A program made the position numbers and the translations under genes. Under the pieces are notes generated by a model that saw nothing but the letters and a program-made list of their open reading frames with translations, was not told the origin of the DNA and did not search any database. Positions 34,701-42,400 of a stretch of DNA of 64,000 nt are shown piece after piece. Numbering within the stretch: position 1 is the stretch's first letter; every line of letters starts with the position of its first letter. Source of the stretch: Leptospira stimsonii (lineage in GTDB: Bacteria > Spirochaetota > Leptospiria > Leptospirales > Leptospiraceae); the NCBI RefSeq assembly GCF_003545885.1, contig NZ_QHCT01000002.1:447001-511000 (forward strand), in the 5' to 3' direction.

Positions 34701-34915
34701 TTTCCAATTGGAATTTCTCGCTCAAAGATAAGGAAATTCGGATGAGAATGAGTTCGGAGTCGGCTTACAAATTGACAAACGGTCGATCCGGAAGAGGCAC
34801 CGAAAACTTGATCGAAAGAATCGTGAAGTTGGACGGAAGAATGGAAATGGCTCTTCTGCAAAACATATATTCGATCGACCTAAAAATCGAAGCCAATCGT
34901 TTTCATTCGATCTGA
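31766..34915 (+). CDS. 7TM-DISM hybrid histidine kinase with a second C-terminal kinase module
   Basis: A 1049-residue protein. It has a lipoprotein-like signal (FLTFTFC), then an extracytoplasmic beta-sandwich sensor (7TMR-DISMED2-like, ~residues 40-205). About seven helices follow (7TMR-DISM, ~210-415). A HisKA/HATPase kinase has His451 in TTSHELRTPLQG, N-box NLVGNAIKFTEKG, and G-boxes DTGIGIP and GGTGLGL. A receiver has Asp759 in VILDVMMPR and Lys in LVKPFD. After it, residues ~850-1049 form a second kinase-like module of the HisKA_3/NarX type: DLHDHLGAKL with His858, an N-box-like EVTNNDLKYG and a G-box-like GRGTENLIER. A LuxR-type regulator gene follows 26 bp later and is the likely target of this second module. 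The signal is probably a carbohydrate or small ligand. Confidence 0.9.
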   Translation: MFATKNGSRKIIRLSILFFLTFTFCERILIPKKPPQVFHGILDLRSNWDFVSQGHLSLDGEWEFFWNQLSNTTRTETNDKNGLQTGDFVNVPDSWTNYSKEGKNYPGFGYATYRMRVLLNEPQDDLAIKMLEAATAYNLYVNGVKVLSSGTVGISPETSSPLYRPGVSGPIRLEKENEIVLEVSNYAHSKAGVWATVLLGPRKELFTLRERTIWLDLFITGGLFIGVLYHFSLFSLLRRELSHFYFALIGLVAILRIVLTGERLLFTLFPNFDFNLSYRLELLSVYIGGFILALFLRSMFPNEFHKKAAAFFGTVFSILSLIVLFTDLSFYSRTLPVFSLFVFIECFYMVFVLIQAIRNERVGAWIGFSICILLFLIVINDLLYANMVINTSYFISYGISLFFIAQAFIISKQFAISYHLSQKLSADLQNSNVRLISLDKLKDEFLATTSHELRTPLQGIIGIADSLRRGAGGDLSPFIERQLGMIVSSGERLSSLVNDIQDFSKLKHSDLNLRRIPVDSKQAADFTLELNRVGVDPSKTILLNEIEPNFPPLLADENRLQQILQNLVGNAIKFTEKGKIVVSARRIDEETAEISVTDTGIGIPEDQQKRIFEFFERVHSGDAGNAGGTGLGLTISRALVALHGGELNVESVPGKGSRFYFTIPICKDIQDSQIKKSEKESDLYSRSNDSLQPNHQEREKKLVENDKIRILVVDDEPVNLEVIQNYLSLRNMECLVVQSGIDALELLKKDSDFQAVILDVMMPRLSGLEVAREIRTRWSPIELPILMVSAKNRDNDLIAALNAGANDYLVKPFDFEQLMNRVNNLLELVQGHKDRLLQESEKREAIQQVRQKINIDLHDHLGAKLIDLKFLSEELLSGTIEPNRNLFEKIQGTVNQSIGMLREQMLKIEDLNLVSENFITGVNLVLLRRYSDAGREIEFQYNDELLEIFDSYKDEASLMEFFGIINEVTNNDLKYGKGVSNWNFSLKDKEIRMRMSSESAYKLTNGRSGRGTENLIERIVKLDGRMEMALLQNIYSIDLKIEANRFHSI

Positions 34916-34941
34916 TTTCGGCAAACCGCGATAGGAAAAAC

Positions 34942-35613
34942 ATGACAACAAACAAAATCAAAATCGGCATCGTAGAAAACGACGAGAACTACAAAAACCA
35001 GATCCTAAAAGTTTTGGAATCCGTACCCGGCGTTGAAGAAATCCTTCACTGGGAATCGGCCGAGTCCTTTTGGAAAGACACAAAAGGAAGAACGTTAGAC
35101 ATTATCTTTTTGGATATTCTTCTTCCTGGAATGAGCGGCGTCGACCTCGCGGGGAAACTTTCCGAAAGAGATCCTTCGATCAATAAAATCATGTTGAGCA
35201 ACATGAACTCCGATGAACTCATCTACAATTCTTTGCGTTACGGCGCGATCGGTTACATTCTAAAATCCGAACTCAAGGATATCATAGAAGTCATAGACAC
35301 CGTGTTACGCGGAGGAGCCATCATCACACCCACAATCGCGTTCCGAGTGCTCAACAGCTTTAAATTAAAGAAAGTCGCAAACGGGGTCAAGTTGACCAAA
35401 AAAGAAAAGGAAATCCTGGACCATATGGTGACCGGAAAAACGATCAATCGTGTCGCTGAATTTTTAGGCGTAAGTAAATACACGATTCAACACCACGTGA
35501 AAAACATATACAAAAAATTGAATGTTCACAATCGAGCGGAGCTGGTAAAAAAAGCGACCGATATCGGCTTGCTTCCGATGGGTGGCTCGAATTTGGGAGA
35601 GAAAAAAGATTAA
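34942..35613 (+). CDS. LuxR/NarL-family response regulator
   Basis: A 223-residue regulator. Residues ~5-120 are a receiver (acidic VENDE start, phospho-acceptor in DIIFLDILLPGMSG, YILKSE with the conserved Lys). Residues ~150-215 are a LuxR helix-turn-helix (LTKKEKEILDHMVTGKTINRVAEFLGVS, then TIQHHVKNIYKKLNVHNRAELV). The ribosome-binding site GATAGGAA precedes the ATG. It is co-transcribed with the hybrid kinase; NarL-type regulators pair with HisKA_3 kinases, as the kinase C-terminus appears to be. Its TAA overlaps the stop of the convergent ald gene. Confidence 0.93.
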   Translation: MTTNKIKIGIVENDENYKNQILKVLESVPGVEEILHWESAESFWKDTKGRTLDIIFLDILLPGMSGVDLAGKLSERDPSINKIMLSNMNSDELIYNSLRYGAIGYILKSELKDIIEVIDTVLRGGAIITPTIAFRVLNSFKLKKVANGVKLTKKEKEILDHMVTGKTINRVAEFLGVSKYTIQHHVKNIYKKLNVHNRAELVKKATDIGLLPMGGSNLGEKKD

Positions 35614-36728
35614 GAATCGAGAACGGACTCTACGCTCGTATATTCCATTCCAAACGCCTCCGAAACCGCCTTATAGGTGATTTTACCGCGAACCACGTTG
35701 AGTCCTTTTCGAATCGCCTCCGAAGAAAGCGCCGCTTGTTTCCAACCTAAATTCGCAATTTCTAATACGTACGGAAGAGTCGCATTCGTTAACGCAAGCG
35801 TCGACGTTTTTGGAACGGCGCCGGGCATGTTCGCGACGGAATAATGAATGATTCCGTCTATGATGTAGATCGGATTTTCATGAGTGGTCGGAACGGAAGT
35901 TTCGAAACATCCTCCTTGATCGATCGCGACGTCGATCAAAACCGATCCCTTCCTCATCGTCTTGAGATGCTCTCGAGTCACAAGTCGAGGAGCCTTCGCT
36001 CCGGGATATAAAACCGAACCGATGACGACATCGGCGATTTTTAAAAGTTCGCGAATTTTAGAAGGAGTCGAAGACAAGGTGATACAATTGCTCGGCATAA
36101 TCTCGGAAAGATAACGAAGCCGATCCGCGTTCGTATCCAAGATATAAACACGCGCGCCTAAGCCGCAGGCGATCTTCGCCGAATTCGTTCCAACGATCCC
36201 TCCTCCGATTACGACGACAACTCCAGGCTCCACGCCGGGAACTCCACCCAAAAGAACACCGCTTCCACCGTGAATCATCTCCAAATAACGGGCGCCTTCT
36301 TGAGCGGCCATTCTTCCTGCGATCTCACTCATCGGGATCAAAAGAGGTAAAGAACCGTCCGCTTTTTGAATCGTCTCGTATGCGATGCAGATCGAGTTCG
36401 TTTTCATAAGAGCGAGAGTTAATTCTCTCGAAGCGGCTAAATGCAAATACGTAAAAAGAATCTGATCTTCCCGCAGAAGAGAATATTCCGAAGGTTGCGG
36501 TTCTTTTACGTGGAGAATCATATCCGTTTTTTTGAATATATCGGTTCGCTCGGTAAGAAGCTCCGCTCCGTGTTCCGTATAGTCCGAATCCGGGAATCCA
36601 CTGTTCAAACCGGCTCCCTTTTCTACGAAAACCGTATGCCCGTGATGTATTAAAACTTCCACCCCGGCAGGAGTCATGCTGACGCGATTTTCAGCGACCT
36701 TGATTTCTTTTAGGATTCCGATCTTCAT
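35610..36728 (-). CDS. ald: Alanine dehydrogenase
   Basis: The frame extends to 36854, but ATG 36728 gives the family start [20 protein letters not shown] and 372 residues, the usual length. It catalyses reversible NAD-dependent deamination of L-alanine to pyruvate and ammonium in the cytoplasm. Catalytic residues match the well-studied enzyme: Arg15, Lys75 (ILHVKEP) and His96 (FTYLHLA), with Asp in [12 protein letters not shown]. The Rossmann motif is [14 protein letters not shown]. It is divergent from an ammonium-transporter fusion gene, which fits nitrogen metabolism. Its stop codon overlaps that of the LuxR gene on the other strand (TTAA). A long hairpin lies about 180-220 bp upstream. 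Confidence 0.95.
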   Translation of the reverse strand: MKIGILKEIKVAENRVSMTPAGVEVLIHHGHTVFVEKGAGLNSGFPDSDYTEHGAELLTERTDIFKKTDMILHVKEPQPSEYSLLREDQILFTYLHLAASRELTLALMKTNSICIAYETIQKADGSLPLLIPMSEIAGRMAAQEGARYLEMIHGGSGVLLGGVPGVEPGVVVVIGGGIVGTNSAKIACGLGARVYILDTNADRLRYLSEIMPSNCITLSSTPSKIRELLKIADVVIGSVLYPGAKAPRLVTREHLKTMRKGSVLIDVAIDQGGCFETSVPTTHENPIYIIDGIIHYSVANMPGAVPKTSTLALTNATLPYVLEIANLGWKQAALSSEAIRKGLNVVRGKITYKAVSEAFGMEYTSVESVLDS

Positions 36729-36910
36729 AGTTTCTCTCGTTCTTCTTTGTAATTGGATAGAATCGCCTAAGATTCCGATGTTTGCCGCATTCTTGCAATT
36801 GCTTTTAATCCGTTCACGACGTTCCCGGACAAAAAGAATCGCCTTTTTGTCCAAGAGATTGGGAGAACCAGAGAAAGACCAAGATCATATTTTAAGTATA
36901 TTGAATATTC

Positions 36911-36951
36911 TTTTCCTTAAAAAGGAACGGTTCGTTTCTTTTTAAGGAAAA
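36911..36951. promoter_or_regulatory. 14-bp perfect stem-loop in the ald/amt divergent region
   Basis: TTTTCCTTAAAAAG (36911-36924) pairs with CTTTTTAAGGAAAA (36938-36951) around a 13-nt loop. It is 183 bp upstream of ald and 215 bp upstream of the Amt fusion. If ald is transcribed from further upstream, the hairpin is in its leader. The rest of the 438-bp region (36729-37166) shows no gene. Confidence 0.4.
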
Positions 36952-37166
36952 ACCGAGGAAAACATCCTTTATGGAACACGGTTTCGAAGAACCTCCTTCC
37001 GGCTTTAAAACTAACGTTTCTGATTCCATAAAAATCAGAATGCCTTATTTGTAAGCACCGCATAACGTTCCTTCTTTGATTTAAAAAAGAGAAGAATCTC
37101 TAACAAAAACGAATTTCTTAAAATGATTCTTGCAAACTTTATTCGTCTGAAAGACAAAAGACGTAG

Positions 37167-39305
37167 ATGCCCAAGACAAATTTCGACATACTTTGGATCA
37201 TACTTTCCTCCGGACTTGTTTTTTTTATGCAAGCGGGTTTCCTTTGTCTTGAATCGGGGCTTACAAGGACGAAAAATTCGATCAACGTCGCGATCAAAAA
37301 TATAACCGACTTCGGAATCGCCACTCTCATATTCTACTCCGTCGGTTTCGGTCTTATGTTTGGAACGAGCGTCTTCGGTTTTATCGGATCCGATTCTTTC
37401 TTTCCGGAATTTTCAACGGCTCATCCGGAGATCGCGGTTTTCTTCTTATTCCAACTTATGTTTTGCGGAACCGCGGCGACGATCGTATCCGGGGCGGTTG
37501 CGGAACGAATGAAGTTCGGAGCTTATATCGTTGTTACCGTCGTGATCTCCGCGATCATTTATCCGATCTTCGGCCATTGGGTTTGGGGGAAGGATTTATC
37601 GAATTGGGAAACGGCTACGGGCTGGCTTGGAAGAATGGGCTTCGTCGATTTTGCGGGATCCACAGTCGTTCACAGCGTGGGTGGATGGGTCGGACTCGCG
37701 GCGATGTTACTTTTAGGAAATCGTTCGGGAAGATACGCCGAGGACGGATCGGTGCGTTATATCACGGGACACAATCTCCCGCTCGCGATGCTCGGAACCT
37801 TGATCCTCTGGCTCGGTTGGATCGGATTCAACGGAGGAAGCACGTTAGCGTTCACCTCTGCAGTTCCTAAAATTATCGTCAACACGATGTTTGCCGCGGC
37901 GAGCGGTATGGCCGCATCGCTTATTTACGGTTGGATCCGACTCCAGTATGCGGAAGCCACTCTTCCCTTGAACGGTGCGTTAGCCGGTCTTGTCGCGATC
38001 ACCGCCTCTTGTCACGCGGTGAACTCAATCGATTCCGTTTGTATCGGTTTTGTCGCAGGAATCATCATGTATGAAACGAGAAGCCTTCTGGATCGGTTTC
38101 GAATCGACGACGCTGTGGGCGCCATTCCGGTGCATCTTGCGGCGGGAATTTGGGGAACATTCGCGGTCGGTCTTTTTGGTAATTTGGAAATACTCGGAAC
38201 AGGTCTTACGCGCTGGGAACAAATTCAAACACAGGGAATCGGGATCCTCACTTGTTGCGTTCTTGCTTTCGGCCTGAGTTATCTTATTTTAGGCGCGGCA
38301 AATCATTTTTTTAAATTTCGAGTTTCTGAATTAAACGAGCAAAAAGGTTTAAACTATACCGAACACAGAGCCACGACTGAACTCATCGATCTTTTTTTGG
38401 AGATGGAATACCAAAAGAGAACCGGGGATTTGAGCAAGGATCTTTCGATCGAACCGTTCACCGAAGTCGGTCAGATCGCGGAGCGATACAATTCGGTACT
38501 GGGAAGAATTCGGATGAACATCAAAGAGAAGGAAATTCTCACCAAACAATTGGAAGAAAACCTCAACCTAATTCAGAACGATCTTTCCACCGCTAAAAAA
38601 ATCCAATCAGGAATCCTTTCTCAAAAGGACAGGACGATCGGAGAATTGGAAATCATCATACGTTATCTGCCACTCAGCGAGGTCGGGGGAGACTTTTTCG
38701 ATATCATGGAATTGCGACCCGGGTTGACTCGATTCTTTCTTGCGGATGCGACGGGCCACGGTGTGCAAGCGGCTCTCATCACGATGGCGATCAAAGCGAT
38801 CTATGAGTCCTTGAAACGCGGAATCTACAACGTAACTGAAATTTTATACCATCTTAACAACGAATTCTTACATACATTCAAAAACTTGAATCAATTTTTC
38901 ACTTGTATCGTTTTGGACATCGATACGAATTCAGGAAACATACGATACGCCTCAGCGGGTCATATTCCCCAGTATCTGATCTTCGAAGACAAAATCCTAA
39001 AACTGGAAAAAACGGGAAGAATCGTAGGAGCGATTTCTAAAACGGAATACACTTCGAATGAGATCAAAATCAAACCCAATTCGAAGCTGGTCCTGTTTAC
39101 AGACGGACTCGTAGAACAATGGAACAACGAAAAAGAAGAATTCGGAGAGGATAGAGTGGAAAAAATAGTTCAGTCTTTGAATTCAAAAACGCTTCGGGAA
39201 GGGATCGACTCTTTGTTAAACGAACAGGAAAAGTTCTTATCCGGAGTCGCCAAACAAGACGATATTTCGATCATCGGAATCAACTGGAAACAAAAGGAAA
39301 ATTAG
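37167..39305 (+). CDS. Ammonium transporter fused to a SpoIIE/RsbU-type PP2C phosphatase
   Basis: A 712-residue protein. Residues ~1-385 are an Amt-family transporter with about eleven helices. The pore twin-His pair is present (STVVHSVGGW and GAIPVHLAAG), as are the Amt signatures QLMFCGTAATIVSGAVAER and WLGWIGFNGGS. Residues ~390-475 are a linker (HAMP-like in character, TEVGQIAERYNSVLGRIR) with a coiled coil (TKQLEENLNLIQNDLSTAKK). Residues ~475-708 are a PP2C/SpoIIE phosphatase: IQSGIL, EVGGDFFDI, FFLADATGHGVQAAL, YASAGHIPQYL, LFTDGLVEQ and KQDDISIIGI, with the metal-binding Asp residues present. Ammonium binding or flux may thus control dephosphorylation of a target such as a STAS anti-sigma-factor antagonist. 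The gene is divergent from ald. Confidence 0.93.
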   Translation: MPKTNFDILWIILSSGLVFFMQAGFLCLESGLTRTKNSINVAIKNITDFGIATLIFYSVGFGLMFGTSVFGFIGSDSFFPEFSTAHPEIAVFFLFQLMFCGTAATIVSGAVAERMKFGAYIVVTVVISAIIYPIFGHWVWGKDLSNWETATGWLGRMGFVDFAGSTVVHSVGGWVGLAAMLLLGNRSGRYAEDGSVRYITGHNLPLAMLGTLILWLGWIGFNGGSTLAFTSAVPKIIVNTMFAAASGMAASLIYGWIRLQYAEATLPLNGALAGLVAITASCHAVNSIDSVCIGFVAGIIMYETRSLLDRFRIDDAVGAIPVHLAAGIWGTFAVGLFGNLEILGTGLTRWEQIQTQGIGILTCCVLAFGLSYLILGAANHFFKFRVSELNEQKGLNYTEHRATTELIDLFLEMEYQKRTGDLSKDLSIEPFTEVGQIAERYNSVLGRIRMNIKEKEILTKQLEENLNLIQNDLSTAKKIQSGILSQKDRTIGELEIIIRYLPLSEVGGDFFDIMELRPGLTRFFLADATGHGVQAALITMAIKAIYESLKRGIYNVTEILYHLNNEFLHTFKNLNQFFTCIVLDIDTNSGNIRYASAGHIPQYLIFEDKILKLEKTGRIVGAISKTEYTSNEIKIKPNSKLVLFTDGLVEQWNNEKEEFGEDRVEKIVQSLNSKTLREGIDSLLNEQEKFLSGVAKQDDISIIGINWKQKEN

Positions 39306-39400
39306 CGCTACCAAAAACCCCGGCCATTCAAAACAGTTTTTACGTTTCGCAGGTTTAGAAATAATTATTTTCGCTCCTTCATTTCAGAATTTTGCGCTAC

Positions 39401-42400
39401 TCAAAAGAGTCTTGACCAGTCAACTCCAAGTACTCTATTGATTGTTACTCCTTTCACGGTCGTCGTTCTACTATAAATGAACTTAAAGAAGGACGTTTTT
39501 TCGTAACCGGTCTGCGCTTCGTATTCGTGATTCCAAATCAAACCGCCGATCGCCGGAAAGCCCAGGATTCCTCGATTTCGAAATCCCCTCTCCGCCTTTG
39601 ACTCCGAAAAATAAAAGAGGCCACCCAAAATTTTTGTGGACTCCTCCTTAAAAACTTCGGACCGATTGTTGTAGTAAATCAACCCGAAAAGACCGCCTAA
39701 CGTCAAAGAGCCTTCCTTATCCTTTGAATGATAGGAAAGAATCGGCGGAAGCAAAAGAGAATAACTTTCCGACGTTTCGCTGTATCGATAGACCGGAAGA
39801 AAATTCTGAATTCTTTCCTGCGGGGAATTGAGATAATGAATCCAAAGAAAATTCCAATCCGTAAGCTGGGGTGTTGATTCATAGCCGGCTAAAACTCCGC
39901 CTAACACGGACCAGCGAGTTCGATCCTTTTCAAATTCGGAATGAAACGCACCCAAAAATAAGGATAACTCCTTTCTTTGTCTTTGAAAGTGGACTTCATA
40001 ATCCACCAAATAGAGAAAATTACTCCGTCTCGAAATCGCATCCTGTCCGGAATAAAAAAATGTCAGAAAGAGCGAATATTCATTTTTATCATTCGATGAA
40101 TAGTAGAATAACGGAAAAAATGCGTATGTTTTTTCGGCTCCGCTTCTATCGCTCGAATAATAAAGTGACGGGAAAAGAAATAAACTCCTCGTTCCCATTT
40201 CGTCGTCCCGTTTGTAATTCAGAAAAATTCCGAGAAGATTCGTATGAGAACGGATCTTTCCTTGGCTTTCGTTAAAACTACGATAACTCAAGATCGGCAC
40301 GATCCACCGATAAGAGTCGTATTCCTTGTGATCCGAACTCTTATAAAAGAAAAGAGGAAATAAATAGGAACTCGTTTCATGCTCACCGTCCATTCCGTTT
40401 TTCTCATATCCGAAAAGCGAAAGAGCCGCCTTAAACGAGGTCGATTCCGAACCGTTATGTAGATACTGCGTATTTTTATAGTTCGCTAACAATAACCAAT
40501 CGAATCCCCAGGTATCCTTTTTTACTTTCTCTTCACGAACCCTTTCCTCAAAAGTGTAGAGCAAAGGCAATGGAAGAATCGGATAAAAGCGGCTTGTATA
40601 AAAATTGGATTCCGTACCATCTTGAACCGATTTCGTCTGAAAAAAGATCGGTGTGAAGGTGGTGTAGTCGACGTATCCTTTTCGAACGACTTCTTCCTTT
40701 TGATACCAGAACGGCAAGGCCATCGTCCGTTTGAGTCCCGTTTTCTGATCCGTTTTCTTTCCCACTAAAAGTAAAAATTTCGTTTCAGAGAAAGTCAAAG
40801 TCTCCACGTTCGAATATAGAATCGGAATCTCGCTGGAAGAATAAATCTGAATTCCATTCTCCTCCGTCGTACTCCTAAAAAAGAAAAACGAAACATTCCA
40901 GGCTCGACTTTTTAGGTTAGGTGAAGACTCGGAGGAATAGCCTCCTAAAAGTCCGAGAAGAACTCTAAACTCAAAACTTTCCTTCTTTGAGAGGGTAAGA
41001 GTTTTCTGATCCATGTTCGCCAAGAACAACCAAACCCAACCGTTTGTCTCGGTAGGATTTGCACCACCCGTAAGGCTTTCATACGTGTAGAAAAGAGGAA
41101 CCGGAAAAATCGTATAAAAGTTGTTATCCGAAAAAGTATCTAGTTTCGAAGAACCTTGTTTCAGACTTCGATGGTAATAAAACGGAGAATAAACGGTAGA
41201 ATCGATCTGCCCGAACGAATTTCTCTCCTTTGCGAGATAAAGAATCGGCGGGAGAAAAAGTTGTTCGTCCTGGGTGACCGAATTCTTTTTATAACTGAAA
41301 ATCAAAGCGAATGTTGCGTCGTAGGAATCCGGAGTTCGTTTCGCAGAATAGAAAAACGGAATCGTATCGGACTGAAACTTCCATTCCTCCCCCTCCCGGA
41401 TCGTCTTACCGAAATAGAAAGGGAACGCGTAAAAAGTGGAGACCTCTTCCTTCTCGTTTTGTTTCGATCTCGAAGCGCCGGTCAATAAAAGGAAATTCCA
41501 AGAAGAAGCTTCCGGAGAAGAAGAACGATAATGTCCCAAAATAAATCGATATTCTTCCTCGTTTTCCTTGCCCCAAAAAAGAAATGGGAACGGAAGAACC
41601 ATATTCAATTCGGAAACATTCCGTTTATTGAATACGATCCCTTCCTCGGAAGAACTATAATAGAACGGGCTCAACAAAAAAGAACTCTTTCTTTTGTAAG
41701 TGGAGTCCTCGGCGGAAGAATACAAGAACAGAGGCGTATAAAGATTTCGTTCCTTTAAAACGGGCGCTCCGCCGCTTACACGATCCTCATAGTCTCTGTA
41801 ATAAAACGGAAAGAACAAACTATAACCGGAGCCGTTGCTATTGGAACCCGAATGGCTAGTATCTTCGGACGCTTGATAAAACGGAAATAAAATTCCATGG
41901 AAAGAAGAATGTTCGTACGTTCCATTCTTCTCTTTCGCTCGATAAAAGAAGATACTCTTGGTTTCCAAGGAAGACGGGGATTCCCTATGCGCGAAAAAAG
42001 GGAAAAAACGATAAGCGACTTCTTCTTTCGATTTCGAATAACGGATGAGCGGCCATAGGACCGAATATTCATTTCGATCCTTTTCCCGTTCCATAACGAA
42101 AAGAAAAATTCCGAGAGAACGGACAAAGTCGTTTCCTTTTTTTTGTTCGGCGTAAAGTGGAAACACGACACGATAGGATTCGTCCCCGATCGTTCCCCAA
42201 AAAGTCGGCAACGGAAGGGGAAATGCGAAAATTTTGTCCTCGTTATTTTTACCCCAAGTGAACCAACCGAGTGGCAGAATTCGAAAATGCTTTTTTTCGT
42301 CTCCGGACTGATAACTTGCAATTCCAAATAACGCTTCCCATCCGAAATAATTTCTTGAATTCTCCCGAGCCAATTTTTTGTAAGAACCGAAGTTCGATCC

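Noticed and set aside
37060..37166. Sigma-54 promoter before the ammonium-transporter fusion
   Set aside because: TTGCA is present near 37130, but no GG at the needed -24 spacing was found.
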